Positions 42,694 to 52,322 of a stretch of DNA of 64,000 nt are shown piece by piece (the first letter of the stretch is position 1; every line of letters begins with the position of its first letter). The notes beneath the pieces are model-generated. The model worked only from the letters and a program-made list of their open reading frames with translations. It was not told the DNA's origin and searched no databases. This DNA is from Pseudomonas sihuiensis (lineage in GTDB: Bacteria > Pseudomonadota > Gammaproteobacteria > Pseudomonadales > Pseudomonadaceae), in contig NZ_LT629797.1 of the NCBI RefSeq assembly GCF_900106015.1, positions 4,092,001 through 4,156,000 of the forward strand. The letters run 5' to 3'. The position numbers and the translations under genes were made by a program.

Positions 42694-43742
42694 GCGCCGT
42701 TCCCCAATCCATAACCGCCACGTCGCTCGACCGCCGCATCCAGATGCTGCGCACGGCGATGGGGCCGCTGATCGCCGCCGCGCTCGAAGACCCGGACGTG
42801 GTGGAGGTGATGCTGAATCCCGATCGCACCCTTTGGGTGGATCGGCTTTCCAGTGGGCGCGCGCCGATGGGCGTGGAACTGCCCGAGGCGGACGGCGAGC
42901 GAATCATCCGCCTCGTGGCCGCCCACGTTGGCGCGGAAGTGCATCGCGGCCAGCCGCTGTTGTCCGCCGAGTTGCCCGAAACGGGCGAACGCTTCGAGGG
43001 CATCTTGCCGCCGGCAGCGCCGGGGCCGGTCTTCGCGCTGCGCAAGCGCGCCATCGGCGTGATTCCGCTGGAGCGGTACGTCATCGACGGGATGATGACC
43101 AGCGCGCAAGCGGGCTTTCTCGTTCGCGCCGTGCGCGAGCGGCAGAACGTGCTGATCGCCGGCGCCACCAGCAGCGGCAAGACCACGCTCGCCAATGCTT
43201 TGCTCGCCGAAATCGCCGCCACCGGCGACCGCGTGCTGGTGCTCGAAGACACGGTGGAGCTGCAATGCGCGGCCCGCGACCACGTTCCCCTGCGTACCCG
43301 CGCAGGCGTGGTGTCGATGACCGAGCTGGTTCGCTCGTCCATGCGCCTGCGGCCTGATCGCGTCGTCGTTGGCGAAGTGCGCGGCGCCGAGGCACTGGAT
43401 CTCATCAAGGTGTGGGGCACAGGCCATCCGGGCGGAATCGCCACGATCCATGCCGGCTCCGCGCTCGGCGCGCTGCAGCGCCTGGAGCAACTGATTCTCG
43501 AAGTGGCGGTGAATCCGCCCCGTGCGCTGATCGCCGAAGCGGTCAACGTGGTGATCCACATCGCCGGGCGCGGGCGCAAGCGCCGCATCGAGAGCATCGC
43601 TCGCGTCGTCGGCTTCGACGGCGTGGGCTACCAACTGGCGGACGCGCTGGAAACGCCGTTTCCCGAGCTGCCGCCACTTCCCGATGCCGCACCCGCTGCG
43701 GCGACTTCCCCATCCCCTGACTCACTTGGAGAACTGCCATGA
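42690..43742 (+). CDS. trbB: Conjugal transfer ATPase TrbB
   Basis: A 350-residue VirB11-type secretion ATPase forming a hexamer at the inner face of the channel. Walker A GATSSGKT is at 158-165; the Asp box VLVLEDTVELQ, RLRPDRVVVGEVRGAEALDLIKVWGTGHPG and IATIHAGSA follow. Pro/Ala-rich C-terminal tail. Overlaps trbC by ATGA. Confidence 0.96.
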   Translation: MSAVPQSITATSLDRRIQMLRTAMGPLIAAALEDPDVVEVMLNPDRTLWVDRLSSGRAPMGVELPEADGERIIRLVAAHVGAEVHRGQPLLSAELPETGERFEGILPPAAPGPVFALRKRAIGVIPLERYVIDGMMTSAQAGFLVRAVRERQNVLIAGATSSGKTTLANALLAEIAATGDRVLVLEDTVELQCAARDHVPLRTRAGVVSMTELVRSSMRLRPDRVVVGEVRGAEALDLIKVWGTGHPGGIATIHAGSALGALQRLEQLILEVAVNPPRALIAEAVNVVIHIAGRGRKRRIESIARVVGFDGVGYQLADALETPFPELPPLPDAAPAAATSPSPDSLGELP

Positions 43743-44122
43743 CGCAGATGACCATTCCTGCTTTCCGTTTTTCTGCAAATCCGGCTTTGCGTCTTGCGCG
43801 GCTGCGCTGCCTGGCCCGCCCTGCGGGGCAAGGGCTGCTGCTGGCCGCGCTGCTGCTGTTCCTGGCCGGAACCGCACAGGCCGCCGGTTCCTCGATGCCG
43901 TGGGAAGGCCCGCTGCAATCCATCCTCGAATCCATCCAGGGGCCGGTGGCGCGAATCGTCGCGGTCATCATCATCATCGCCACGGGCCTCGCGCTGGCTT
44001 TCGGCGACACATCCGGCGGATTCCGCAAGCTGATCCAGATTGTCTTCGGTCTATCCATCGCCTTCGCCGCTTCGAGCTTCTTCCTGTCGTTCTTCAGCTT
44101 CTCCGGCGGGGCGGTCGTATGA
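43739..44122 (+). CDS. trbC: Conjugative pilin TrbC
   Basis: A 127-residue prepilin. A long signal region (LLLAALLLFLAGTAQA, cleavage before AGSSMPWEGPLQSILESIQGP) and two hydrophobic segments (IVAVIIIIATGLALAFG; FGLSIAFAASSFFLSFFSF) are the VirB2/TrbC pattern. Expected to be trimmed and cyclised by TraF. Overlaps trbD by ATGA. Confidence 0.92.
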   Translation: MTQMTIPAFRFSANPALRLARLRCLARPAGQGLLLAALLLFLAGTAQAAGSSMPWEGPLQSILESIQGPVARIVAVIIIIATGLALAFGDTSGGFRKLIQIVFGLSIAFAASSFFLSFFSFSGGAVV

Positions 44123-44391
44123 GTGCCCCAGACACCTTCGCGGACGGTTTCGAGGTGCCGCTGCATCGCTCGCTGACCGAGCCGATTCTGCTGGGCGGTG
44201 CGCCGCGCACCGTGGCGATCGCCAACGGCACGCTGGCCGCCGCTGTCGGGCTGGGCCTGCAACTGTGGATTCCCGGCGTGGTGCTCTGGATCGTCGGCCA
44301 TTCTTTGGCGGTGTGGGGTGCGCGCGTCGATCCGCAGTTCATGCAAGTCTTCGCCCGGCACATCAAGCATCGCCCGCTGCTGGACGTGTGA
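44119..44391 (+). CDS. trbD: Conjugal transfer protein TrbD (VirB3-like)
   Basis: A 90-residue inner-membrane protein: FEVPLHRSLTEPILLGGAPRTVAIANGTLAAAVGLGLQLWIPGVVLWIVGHSLAVWGARVDPQFMQVFARHI. Two close spans, the VirB3 hallmark. trbE starts 15 nt on. Confidence 0.93.
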   Translation: MSAPDTFADGFEVPLHRSLTEPILLGGAPRTVAIANGTLAAAVGLGLQLWIPGVVLWIVGHSLAVWGARVDPQFMQVFARHIKHRPLLDV

Positions 44392-44406
44392 GGGGAGGAC
44401 GCCGCG

Positions 44407-46866
44407 ATGCTGAACCTCGCCGAATACCGCCAGCGCCCGGCCTTACTTGCCGACTGGCTGCCCTGGGCCGGGCTGGTCGCGCCGGGCGTCGTCTTGAACA
44501 AGGACGGCAGTTTCCAGCGCACGGCCCGGTTTCGCGGGCCTGACCTCGACAGCGCGACGCAAGGCGAGCTGATCGCCACATCGGCGCGGTTGAACAACGC
44601 GCTGCGCCGTATGGGATCGGGCTGGGCGCTGTTCATTGAAGCCGAGCGCCGTCCCGCTGCCGACCATCCGCACTCGGAGTTTCCTGAGCCGCTGTCGTGG
44701 CTGGTGGACGAGGAACGCCGCGCCACCTTCGAGGACTCTGGCAATCACTTCGAGAGTGGCTATCACCTGACGCTGGTGTACCTGCCGCCCGAGGAATCGC
44801 GCGCCCGCGCGGCGGGGATGCTGTACGAGAACCGGCCCACCGATGGCGTGGACTGGCGCGAGCGCCTGACGGCCTTCGTGGCGGAAACAGATCGCGTGTT
44901 CGACCTGCTCGATGGCGTGATGCCGGAAATCGCCTGGCTCGATGACAGCCAGACGCTGAGCTACCTGCACGCCACCATCTCGACGCGGCGCTACCGCGTC
45001 GGCGTGCCCGAAGTGCCGTTCCACATCGACGCGCTGCTGACCGACTCCGCGCTGGTCGGTGGCCTGGCACCCATGCTGGGCGACCAGCACCTGCGCGTGG
45101 TGTCGGTGCGGGGCTTTCCGACCTCGACCTGGCCGGGGATTCTGGACGACCTCAACCGCCTCGGTTTTGCCTACCGCTGGAGTACGCGCTTCCTCTGCCT
45201 GGACAAAGCCGAGGCGGAAAAAGAACTTTCCCGTCTGCGCCGCCAGTGGTTCGCCAAGCGCAAGAACGTCATCGCGCTGCTGCGCGAAACGATCTTCCAG
45301 CAGGAAAGCCCGCTGGTCGATACCGACGCCAACAACAAGGCCGCCGACGCGGACGCCGCCCTGCAGGAGCTGGGAAGCGATCAAGTCGCCTTCGGCTATC
45401 TGACGGCGACCGTCACCGTCATGGACGAGGACGCCGCCGTCGCAGACGAGAAGCTGCGCATGGTGGAGCGCGTCATCCAGGGGCGGGGCTTCGTGACTAT
45501 CCCCGAAACGCTCAACGCCGTGGATGCGTGGCTGTCGTCCATTCCGGGCAACGCCTACGCCAACGTGCGCCAGCCCATCGTCTCGACACTGAACCTGGCT
45601 CACATGATGCCGGTGTCGGCGGTATGGGCCGGGCCGGAGAAGAACGACCACCTCGACGGCCCGCCGCTGATCGTCACGCGCACCGATGGCGCCACGCCGT
45701 TCCGGCTGGTGACGCACATCGGCGACGTGGGCCACACGCTGGTCGCGGGGCCGACTGGCATGGGCAAGTCGGTTCTGCTCGCCACGCTGGCAATGCAGTT
45801 CCGCCGCTATCGCGGCTCGCGCATCTTCGCGTTCGACATGGGCCGCTCCATGCGGGCCGCGATCCTCGGCCTGGACGGCGAGCACTACGACCTGGGCACG
45901 GATGGCGAAATCGCCTTCCAGCCACTCGCGCGCATCGACCGTGAGGGCTACCGCACCTGGGCCGCCGAATGGATCGAAGGCCGCTTGCTGCACGAAGGCG
46001 TGGCGGTTGGCCCCGACGAGAAAGCGGCCATCTGGTCGGCGCTCGGCAGCCTCGCCGGTGCGCCGGTGGAGCAGCGCACGATGACGGGGCTTTCCGTGCT
46101 GCTGCAATCGAACGCGCTGCGCCAAGCGCTCGCGCCCTATGTGCTGGGCGGCGCGCACGGCAAGCTGCTGGACGCCGATCACGACCGGCTCGGCATGGCC
46201 GACGTGCAGTGCTTCGAGATGGAGGAGCTGATGCACAGCAAGGCCGCCGTCATGGCCGTGCTGCATTACCTCTTTGCGCGTTTCGATGAACGCTTCGACG
46301 GCGCGCCCACGCTGCTGATCCTCGATGAAGCGTGGCTATTCCTCGATGACCCGGTGTTTGCCGAGCGTATCCGCCAGTGGCTCAAGACGCTGCGCAAGAA
46401 GAACGTCAGCGTCATCTTCGCCACGCAGAGCCTCGCCGACATCAAGGATTCGAGCATCGCGCCCGCGATCATCGAGAGCTGCGCGAGTCGGATTTTCCTG
46501 CCCAACCCGCAGGCCACCGAGCCGCAGATTCGCACGATCTACGAGGGCTTCGGCCTCAACAGGCGGCAGATCGAAATCGTCGCCACCGCGCAGCCCAAGC
46601 GCGACTACTACTACCAATCCCGTCTCGGCAACCGCCTGTTCGACCTCGACCTGGGGCCGGCGGCGCTGGCCTTCGCGGGCGCGTCCACGCCGCAAGACCA
46701 GCGCGACATAGACCGCCTGCTGCTGGACGCCGGCGCACCCGGCTTCGCGGGCGCTTGGCTGCGCCATCGCGGCCTCGATTGGGCGGCCGACCTGCTGCCC
46801 TCGTTCCCCGGCCTGGCGCCGGGTTCCCTCCGTACCACCGACCACCCACAGGAGAGCCTGTCATGA
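44407..46866 (+). CDS. trbE: Conjugal transfer ATPase TrbE (VirB4-like)
   Basis: An 819-residue ATPase, the largest energising component of the channel. The N-terminal CagE/TrbE domain is MLNLAEYRQRPALLADWLPWAGLVAPGVVLNKDGSFQRT; Walker A GPTGMGKS is at 448-455; Walker B LLILDEAWLFLDDP near 637 and FATQSLADIKDSSIAPAIIESC follow. Overlaps trbJ by ATGA. Confidence 0.97.
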   Translation: MLNLAEYRQRPALLADWLPWAGLVAPGVVLNKDGSFQRTARFRGPDLDSATQGELIATSARLNNALRRMGSGWALFIEAERRPAADHPHSEFPEPLSWLVDEERRATFEDSGNHFESGYHLTLVYLPPEESRARAAGMLYENRPTDGVDWRERLTAFVAETDRVFDLLDGVMPEIAWLDDSQTLSYLHATISTRRYRVGVPEVPFHIDALLTDSALVGGLAPMLGDQHLRVVSVRGFPTSTWPGILDDLNRLGFAYRWSTRFLCLDKAEAEKELSRLRRQWFAKRKNVIALLRETIFQQESPLVDTDANNKAADADAALQELGSDQVAFGYLTATVTVMDEDAAVADEKLRMVERVIQGRGFVTIPETLNAVDAWLSSIPGNAYANVRQPIVSTLNLAHMMPVSAVWAGPEKNDHLDGPPLIVTRTDGATPFRLVTHIGDVGHTLVAGPTGMGKSVLLATLAMQFRRYRGSRIFAFDMGRSMRAAILGLDGEHYDLGTDGEIAFQPLARIDREGYRTWAAEWIEGRLLHEGVAVGPDEKAAIWSALGSLAGAPVEQRTMTGLSVLLQSNALRQALAPYVLGGAHGKLLDADHDRLGMADVQCFEMEELMHSKAAVMAVLHYLFARFDERFDGAPTLLILDEAWLFLDDPVFAERIRQWLKTLRKKNVSVIFATQSLADIKDSSIAPAIIESCASRIFLPNPQATEPQIRTIYEGFGLNRRQIEIVATAQPKRDYYYQSRLGNRLFDLDLGPAALAFAGASTPQDQRDIDRLLLDAGAPGFAGAWLRHRGLDWAADLLPSFPGLAPGSLRTTDHPQESLS

Positions 46867-47588
46867 AGAAGCGCCTTATCGCCGCCGCCGTCGCGGCCAT
46901 GCTTTGCACCGCCACCGCTCATGCGCAATGGGTCGTGGTCGATCCCACGAACCTCGTGCAGAACACGCTGACCGCGATCCGCACGCTGGAGCAGATCAAC
47001 AACCAGATCCAGCAGCTCCAGAACGAAGCACAGATGTTGATGAACCAGGCGCGCAACCTCGCCAGCCTGCCGTCCAGCGTGGTCGGCCAGTTGCGCGCCA
47101 ATCTGGCAACGACCGAGCGGCTGATCGCCCAGGCCCGAGGCTTGGCCTATGACGTGACGAATCTGGATCGGGAGTTCGCACGCCTGTATCCCGAGCAGTA
47201 CGCCGCCACCGTCAGCGGCGACCAGATGTACCGCGACGCACAGGAGCGTTGGCGGAACACGCTCAACGGCTTGCAGACCACGATGCAGATGCAAGCTCAG
47301 GTGTCGCAGAACCTGGGTGAAGACGAGAGCGTGCTGGCCGATCTCGTTGGCAAGAGCCAGTCGGCCGAAGGTGCGTTGCAGGCGATGCAGGCCATGAATC
47401 AGTTGCTGGCCTTGCAGGCCAAGCAGTCGATCCAGTCGCAGCGGCTCCAGATCACGCAAGACCGGGCGGCGTCGCTGGAGCTGGCGCGGCAGGCGGCGGC
47501 CACGGAGCGCGCCCGCGAAGTGCGGCGGCGCTTCCTGGGCGAAGGGACGCCGTACACGCCGCAGTCCGTGAACTTCTACGGCAACTGA
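46863..47588 (+). CDS. trbJ: Conjugal transfer protein TrbJ (VirB5-like)
   Basis: A 241-residue secreted protein with a signal peptide (MKKRLIAAAVAAMLCTATAHA, then QWVVVDPTNLVQNTL) and a Gln/Asn-rich coiled-coil body (LEQINNQIQQLQNEAQMLMNQARNL). Probably a minor pilus-tip component. The C-terminus RRRFLGEGTPYTPQSVNFYGN resembles the end of the EexN protein at 39708. Confidence 0.94.
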   Translation: MKKRLIAAAVAAMLCTATAHAQWVVVDPTNLVQNTLTAIRTLEQINNQIQQLQNEAQMLMNQARNLASLPSSVVGQLRANLATTERLIAQARGLAYDVTNLDREFARLYPEQYAATVSGDQMYRDAQERWRNTLNGLQTTMQMQAQVSQNLGEDESVLADLVGKSQSAEGALQAMQAMNQLLALQAKQSIQSQRLQITQDRAASLELARQAAATERAREVRRRFLGEGTPYTPQSVNFYGN

Positions 47589-47600
47589 CGGGAGGCCGCC

Positions 47601-47933
47601 ATGCGATGCGTCCTCGCCCCGTCTGTTGTGGTGCTTGTCGTGCTGCTGGCCGCTTGCGGCAAGCAGCCGGCCGACAACCTTGCCGATGCCCTGGCCGTCG
47701 ATCCCGTGCGGCTCAAGGCATTGCGCGCGCAATGCGCGGCCGACCGGCAGGCCACGGGCGAGGACGCTTGCCGTGCCGCCGCCGAAGCCTTCCGGCGGCG
47801 CTTCTTCTCCGGCAAGGCCGGGCCGGATGAATACCAGACGCTGGCCGACCTGCCGCCGATCCCGCCGAGCTTCGATGAACCGGCCGATGGCATGGCGCCG
47901 GCCGTTCCCGCCGAGCCGGAGAACACGCCATGA
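47601..47933 (+). CDS. trbK: Entry-exclusion lipoprotein TrbK
   Basis: A 110-residue lipoprotein with lipobox LLAAC (Cys19). The mature part PVRLKALRAQCAADRQATGEDACRAAAEAFRRRFFSG is paralogous to the EexN protein before traG. It blocks uptake of a second copy of the element in related systems. Overlaps trbL by ATGA. Confidence 0.88.
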   Translation: MRCVLAPSVVVLVVLLAACGKQPADNLADALAVDPVRLKALRAQCAADRQATGEDACRAAAEAFRRRFFSGKAGPDEYQTLADLPPIPPSFDEPADGMAPAVPAEPENTP

Positions 47934-49309
47934 ATGACGTGACCATCATCGACCAGTTCCTCAACACCTTTGCCGCGTATATCGACTCGGGTTTCGGGCT
48001 GCTGCGGGGCGAAGTGGCGTTCCTCACGGCCACGCTGATCGTCATCGACATGACGATCGCCGGCCTGTATTGGGCCATGAGCCATGCCACCGGTCAGGGC
48101 GAGGACGTGATCGCCAAGCTTCTGCGCAAGGTGCTGTACGTCGGCGCCTTCGCCTACATCATCAATAACTTCAACTGGCTGGCCAGCATCGTATTCCGCT
48201 CGTTTGCGGGATTAGGCATAACCGCCACCGGCTCGGCCATCACGATGGAAAACTTCTTGCAGCCGGGCCGGCTGGCGAAAACCGGCATCGACGCCGGGGC
48301 GCCGATTCTGGAGCAGATCGGTGAGATGGCGGGCTTTCCCGAAGTATTCGTAAACCTCGACCCCATCGTGGTGATGTTCCTCGCGTGGCTGGTCGTGGTC
48401 TTGTGCTTTTTCGTGCTGGCGATCCAACTGTTCATCACGCTGATCGAGTTCAAGCTGACCACGCTCGCCGGATTCGTGCTGGTGCCATTCGCGCTCTGGA
48501 ACAAGACCGCGTTCCTCGCGGAAAAGGTCTTGGGCAACGTGGTGGCCTCCGGCGTCAAGGTTCTGGTGCTGGCCGTGATCGTCGGTATCGGCTCGGGCTT
48601 GTTCGCTCAGTTCCAAGTCCATCCCGCCGAGCCGTCTATCGACCACGCGCTGGTCATCATGCTGGCCTCGCTCACCTTGCTGGCGCTCGGGATCTTCGGC
48701 CCCGGCATCGCCACGGGCCTCGTGTCCGGTGCGCCGCAGCTCGGCGCTGGCGCAATGGCCGGTGCTGCTGTCGGCGCTGCCGGCACGGCCGTCGCCATCG
48801 GCGCCGCCGCGACGGGCGTAGGTGGCGCAGTCATGGCCGGGGCGCGCATGGCGCCTGCCGCCGCCAAGCTTGCCGGCAGCGGCGCGCGCGCCGCCACGTC
48901 GGCGGCCAGCAGTGCGAAGTCGGCGTTCCAGGCCGGTTCCGCCGCCGCTGGCGGCGGCGCAAAGGGCGCGATGGCGGGCCTAGGCAACGTCGCCAAGACC
49001 GGCGCGCAGTCCGCCGGACGCGCCGCAGCATCCCGTGCTTCCGCTGCCGGGCAGCGGATGGCCGCTCCGTTCCGTGCTGGCTGGAATGGCTCGACGGCCG
49101 ACGCTGGCGCGTCAACCGGTCAAGCCTCCGCAGGAGAAGCCCCCGCAGGCGGCGCCGCTGCACAGAAGCCGGAACAACCCGCCTGGGCCAAGCGGCTGCA
49201 TCGCCGCCAGCAACTCACCCACGCCGCGACCACCGCCGCGCACACGCTGCGCGGCGGCGACGGTGGCGGCTCGGGGCAAGGCCCGAGCCTGCGCGGCTCC
49301 GACGACTAA
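47930..49309 (+). CDS. trbL: Conjugal transfer protein TrbL (VirB6-like)
   Basis: A 459-residue polytopic inner-membrane protein: spans from about 28 to 270 (e.g. FLTATLIVIDMTIAGLYWAM, FVLAIQLFITLIEFKLTTLAGFVLVPFALW), then a long Ala/Gly-rich, probably cytoplasmic C-terminal tail (about 265-459) ending GGSGQGPSLRGSDD. Forms part of the membrane channel. Confidence 0.95.
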   Translation: MNDVTIIDQFLNTFAAYIDSGFGLLRGEVAFLTATLIVIDMTIAGLYWAMSHATGQGEDVIAKLLRKVLYVGAFAYIINNFNWLASIVFRSFAGLGITATGSAITMENFLQPGRLAKTGIDAGAPILEQIGEMAGFPEVFVNLDPIVVMFLAWLVVVLCFFVLAIQLFITLIEFKLTTLAGFVLVPFALWNKTAFLAEKVLGNVVASGVKVLVLAVIVGIGSGLFAQFQVHPAEPSIDHALVIMLASLTLLALGIFGPGIATGLVSGAPQLGAGAMAGAAVGAAGTAVAIGAAATGVGGAVMAGARMAPAAAKLAGSGARAATSAASSAKSAFQAGSAAAGGGAKGAMAGLGNVAKTGAQSAGRAAASRASAAGQRMAAPFRAGWNGSTADAGASTGQASAGEAPAGGAAAQKPEQPAWAKRLHRRQQLTHAATTAAHTLRGGDGGGSGQGPSLRGSDD

Positions 49310-49333
49310 AGCGATTCACAAGGAGAACTGACC

Positions 49334-50038
49334 ATGCGATTCAGAAAACCGCAGGTGCGCTATGCCGGCACGCCGCAGCCTGCCACGCCGTACCAAGCTG
49401 CCGGCCAGGTGTGGGACGACCGTATCGGCTCGCCGCGCGTGCAGGCGAAGAACTGGCGCCTGATGGCCTTCGGCTGCCTGACGCTCGCGCTGCTGATGGC
49501 CGGCGGCTTGGTGTGGCGCTCGGCGCAGTCCATCGTGACGCCCTACGTCGTGGAAGTGGACAACGCGGGCCAGGTACGCGCGGTCGGCGAAGCCGCCACG
49601 CCGTACCGGCCCAACGATGCGCAGACGGCGCATCACATCGCGCGTTTCGTGACGCTGGTGCGCTCGCTGTCCATCGACCCCATCGTCGTCCGCCAGAACT
49701 GGCTCGACGCCTACGACTACACGACCGACAAGGGCGCGGCCGTGCTCAACGACTACGCACGGGTCAACGACCCGTTCGCGCGCATCGGCAAGGAGTCGGT
49801 GACGGTGCAGATCACCAGCGTCGTGCGCGCCAGCGACACGTCTTTCAACGTGCGCTGGACGGAACGCCGATACGTCAACGGTGCCGCGGCGGGCTTGGAG
49901 CGGTGGACGGCCGTGGTGTCCATCGTGCTCCAGCCGCCACGCACCGAAGAACGCCTGCGCAAGAACCCCCTGGGCATCTACGTCAACGGCCTGTCGTGGA
50001 GCCGTGAACTGGATTCTTCCGAAGGAGCCAAGCCATGA
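49334..50038 (+). CDS. trbF: Conjugal transfer protein TrbF (VirB8-like)
   Basis: A 234-residue bitopic protein: short cytoplasmic start, span LMAFGCLTLALLMAGGLVW (about 43-61), and a periplasmic VirB8 domain (IVTPYVVEVDNAGQVRAVGEA, WLDAYDYTTDKGAAVLNDYARVNDPFARIG, NPLGIYVNGLSWSREL). Scaffold of the channel. Overlaps trbG by ATGA. Confidence 0.95.
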   Translation: MRFRKPQVRYAGTPQPATPYQAAGQVWDDRIGSPRVQAKNWRLMAFGCLTLALLMAGGLVWRSAQSIVTPYVVEVDNAGQVRAVGEAATPYRPNDAQTAHHIARFVTLVRSLSIDPIVVRQNWLDAYDYTTDKGAAVLNDYARVNDPFARIGKESVTVQITSVVRASDTSFNVRWTERRYVNGAAAGLERWTAVVSIVLQPPRTEERLRKNPLGIYVNGLSWSRELDSSEGAKP

Positions 50039-51027
50039 ATGATCTTTTCCGTAAATCCGCCTTGCCGTTGATCCTGCTTTCCCTCGCGGGCTGCGCCACG
50101 CAGGGCAAACCGCCGCCGACCATCTCGCTCGATGAGCCAGTGCAGGCCCAGCCGCTGCCGGAGCCGCCCGCGCCGGTGGAAGTGGTCAAGGTGCCCGAGC
50201 CGCTGGCGCTGCCGGCGCAGTTGAAGCCATTGCCCGAGGCAGAGGACGCCAAGGCCGCGCCGGAACCGGCCGACGAGAAGGTGCGCGTCTCGCGGGCCAA
50301 TACGGAGGCGCGCGTCGCGCCCACGCGCGAGGGCTACGTCAATGCGATTCAGGTCTGGCCCTTCACTGACGGTGCGCTGTATCAGGTCTATGCGGCCGTG
50401 GGCCGCGTGACCGTGATCGCGCTCCAGCCGGGCGAGGAACTGGTGACGGTGGCCGCCGGCGATACCGTGCGCTGGATCGTGGGTGATACGTCCAGCGGTA
50501 GCGGCGCCGACCTGCGCGTGAACGTGCTGGTCAAGCCAATCCGTTCGGCCCTAAAGACCAATCTCGTCATCACCACCAGCCGCAGGACGTACCTTCTGGA
50601 GCTGGCTTCTACGGAAAAGACGTGGATGGCGTCGGTGTCCTGGGAGTACCCGCGCGACCGGATGCTGGCTTTGCAGCGCCAAGCGCAGGCGGCCAGCGCC
50701 GCCGCGCCGGTGGACTCCGGCTTGTCGCTGGAAAACCTGCGCTTCCGCTACGCGGTCAGCGGTAGCAACCCGCCGTGGAAGCCGCTGCGCGCGTTCGACG
50801 ACGGGCAGAAGGTCTATATCCAGTTCCCCGCCGGCATCGCGCAAGGCGAGCTGCCGCCGCTGTTCGTGATCGGGCCGGAAGGCGACGGGCAACTGGTCAA
50901 CTATCGCTTCCGCTCGCCGTACTACATCGTGGATCGGCTGTTCGGCGCCGCCGAACTCCGCCTGGGCGGAGACAAGAGCGACGTGGTGCGAATTGAACGC
51001 ACGGACGGCGTTGCGCGGAGGAACTGA
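50035..51027 (+). CDS. trbG: Conjugal transfer protein TrbG (VirB9-like)
   Basis: A 330-residue secreted protein with a lipobox-like LSLAGCATQ near residue 19, a Pro/Glu-rich stretch (about 25-85) and the VirB9 beta domain (YVNAIQVWPFTDGALYQVYAAVGRVTVIALQPGEEL; LRFRYAVSGSNPPWKPLRAFDDGQKVYIQFP). With TrbI it makes the outer-membrane core. trbI starts 2 nt after its stop. Confidence 0.95.
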   Translation: MNDLFRKSALPLILLSLAGCATQGKPPPTISLDEPVQAQPLPEPPAPVEVVKVPEPLALPAQLKPLPEAEDAKAAPEPADEKVRVSRANTEARVAPTREGYVNAIQVWPFTDGALYQVYAAVGRVTVIALQPGEELVTVAAGDTVRWIVGDTSSGSGADLRVNVLVKPIRSALKTNLVITTSRRTYLLELASTEKTWMASVSWEYPRDRMLALQRQAQAASAAAPVDSGLSLENLRFRYAVSGSNPPWKPLRAFDDGQKVYIQFPAGIAQGELPPLFVIGPEGDGQLVNYRFRSPYYIVDRLFGAAELRLGGDKSDVVRIERTDGVARRN

Positions 51028-51029
51028 CC

Positions 51030-52322
51030 ATGAGCCAGGACGACACCCCCGACCTCGCCACGCCGCAGGCGGGCAAGGTTGCGCCGGAGGCGGTGGCGCT
51101 GCGCGCCCAGCCACGCCCGGTCACGCGCCTGAATCGGCGCACGCTGGCCATCCTCGCCGGCGGCCTGTCGGTCGCCGTGCTTGGGGCCACCATCTGGTCG
51201 CTGCAACCGCAGCGGCGCGGAGCCAACGAGCAGACCGAGCTTTACAACGTCGATCGCGTCTCGAAGTCCGAAGGGCTGGATGCGCTGCCGACGGACTACT
51301 CGAAGCTGCCGCCAGCCTTGCCGCCCGATGTGCCCGAACTGGGGCCGCCGTTGCCCGGCGACCTTGGTCCGGCCATCGTCGCTTCGCAGCAGCCGGTGAC
51401 GCCGGGCTATTCGCCGCCAGGCCATGATCCCGAAGATGCCTTGCGCAAGGAGGCGGACGCGGCGGCGGCCTCGTCGGTGTTCTTCCGCTCGGGCGGCCAG
51501 GGTCAGGGCCAGGCCGCCGCCACGGTCGCGCAAGCTGCGCCGGGTGCGCCTGGTGTTGCAAACACACTCGCGGCCTTCGATCCTCTCGCTGCCGGGCCTG
51601 CCTCGACAGCGGCCCAGCCCGCCGACCCGACCGCCGTGCAGAACCGGCAAGACCAGAAAGAGGCATTCCTGAAAGCCGGTTCTACGGAAACCCGCAATTC
51701 CGGCCATCTGGCGCTGCCCGCATCGCCCTATCAGGTGATGGCCGGAACGGTGATCGCGGGTGCGCTGGTGACGGGCATCCAGTCGGATTTGCCGGGCGAC
51801 GTGATCGCCACGGTGACGGAGCCGGTCTATGACACGGCCACGGGCAAGTTTCTGCTGATCCCGCAGGGCTCGCGCATCCTTGGCAAATACAACAGCCAGG
51901 TCAGCTACGGACAAAGCCGCGTGCAGGTGGTGTGGAATCGCGTCATTCTGCCCGACACATCCTCGCTGACGCTGGACAACCTTGTCGGCACCGATCCGGC
52001 CGGCTACTCCGGCCTGGAAGACGACGTGGACTGGCATTGGAATCGCATCGTTGCCGGCGCGGTGCTGACGACGTTGCTGGGCGTAGGTGCCGAGCTGGCC
52101 GCGCCGGAGAACCGCCAGGATGGCAACCGCATCGTCATCGCCGGGCGCGATGGCGCACAGGACAGCATCAATCAGGTCGGCCAGGAAATCACCCGGCGCA
52201 ACATGAATATCCAGCCGACGCTGACCGAGCGGCCGGGCCTGCCCGTGCGAATCATCGTCAACCGGGATCTGGTGCTGCGGCCGTACCAGCCGCTGTTCTT
52301 CAATCGGGGAGCTTCGCAATGA
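51030..52322 (+). CDS. trbI: Conjugal transfer protein TrbI (VirB10-like)
   Basis: A 430-residue protein that spans the envelope: cytoplasmic start, one span (LAILAGGLSVAVLGATIWSL, about 34-53), Pro-rich periplasmic linker, then the VirB10 domain (YQVMAGTVIAGALVTGIQSDLPGDVIATVTEPVYDTATGKFLLIPQGSRILGKYNSQVSYGQSRVQVVW). It transmits ATPase state to the outer-membrane pore. Last structural gene of the operon; overlaps the next gene by ATGA. Confidence 0.96.
   Translation: MSQDDTPDLATPQAGKVAPEAVALRAQPRPVTRLNRRTLAILAGGLSVAVLGATIWSLQPQRRGANEQTELYNVDRVSKSEGLDALPTDYSKLPPALPPDVPELGPPLPGDLGPAIVASQQPVTPGYSPPGHDPEDALRKEADAAAASSVFFRSGGQGQGQAAATVAQAAPGAPGVANTLAAFDPLAAGPASTAAQPADPTAVQNRQDQKEAFLKAGSTETRNSGHLALPASPYQVMAGTVIAGALVTGIQSDLPGDVIATVTEPVYDTATGKFLLIPQGSRILGKYNSQVSYGQSRVQVVWNRVILPDTSSLTLDNLVGTDPAGYSGLEDDVDWHWNRIVAGAVLTTLLGVGAELAAPENRQDGNRIVIAGRDGAQDSINQVGQEITRRNMNIQPTLTERPGLPVRIIVNRDLVLRPYQPLFFNRGASQ

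Noticed and set aside
44443..46266. 607-codon leftward frame under trbE
   Set aside because: Shadow of the TrbE ATPase; His/Gln/Arg-rich with no motif.
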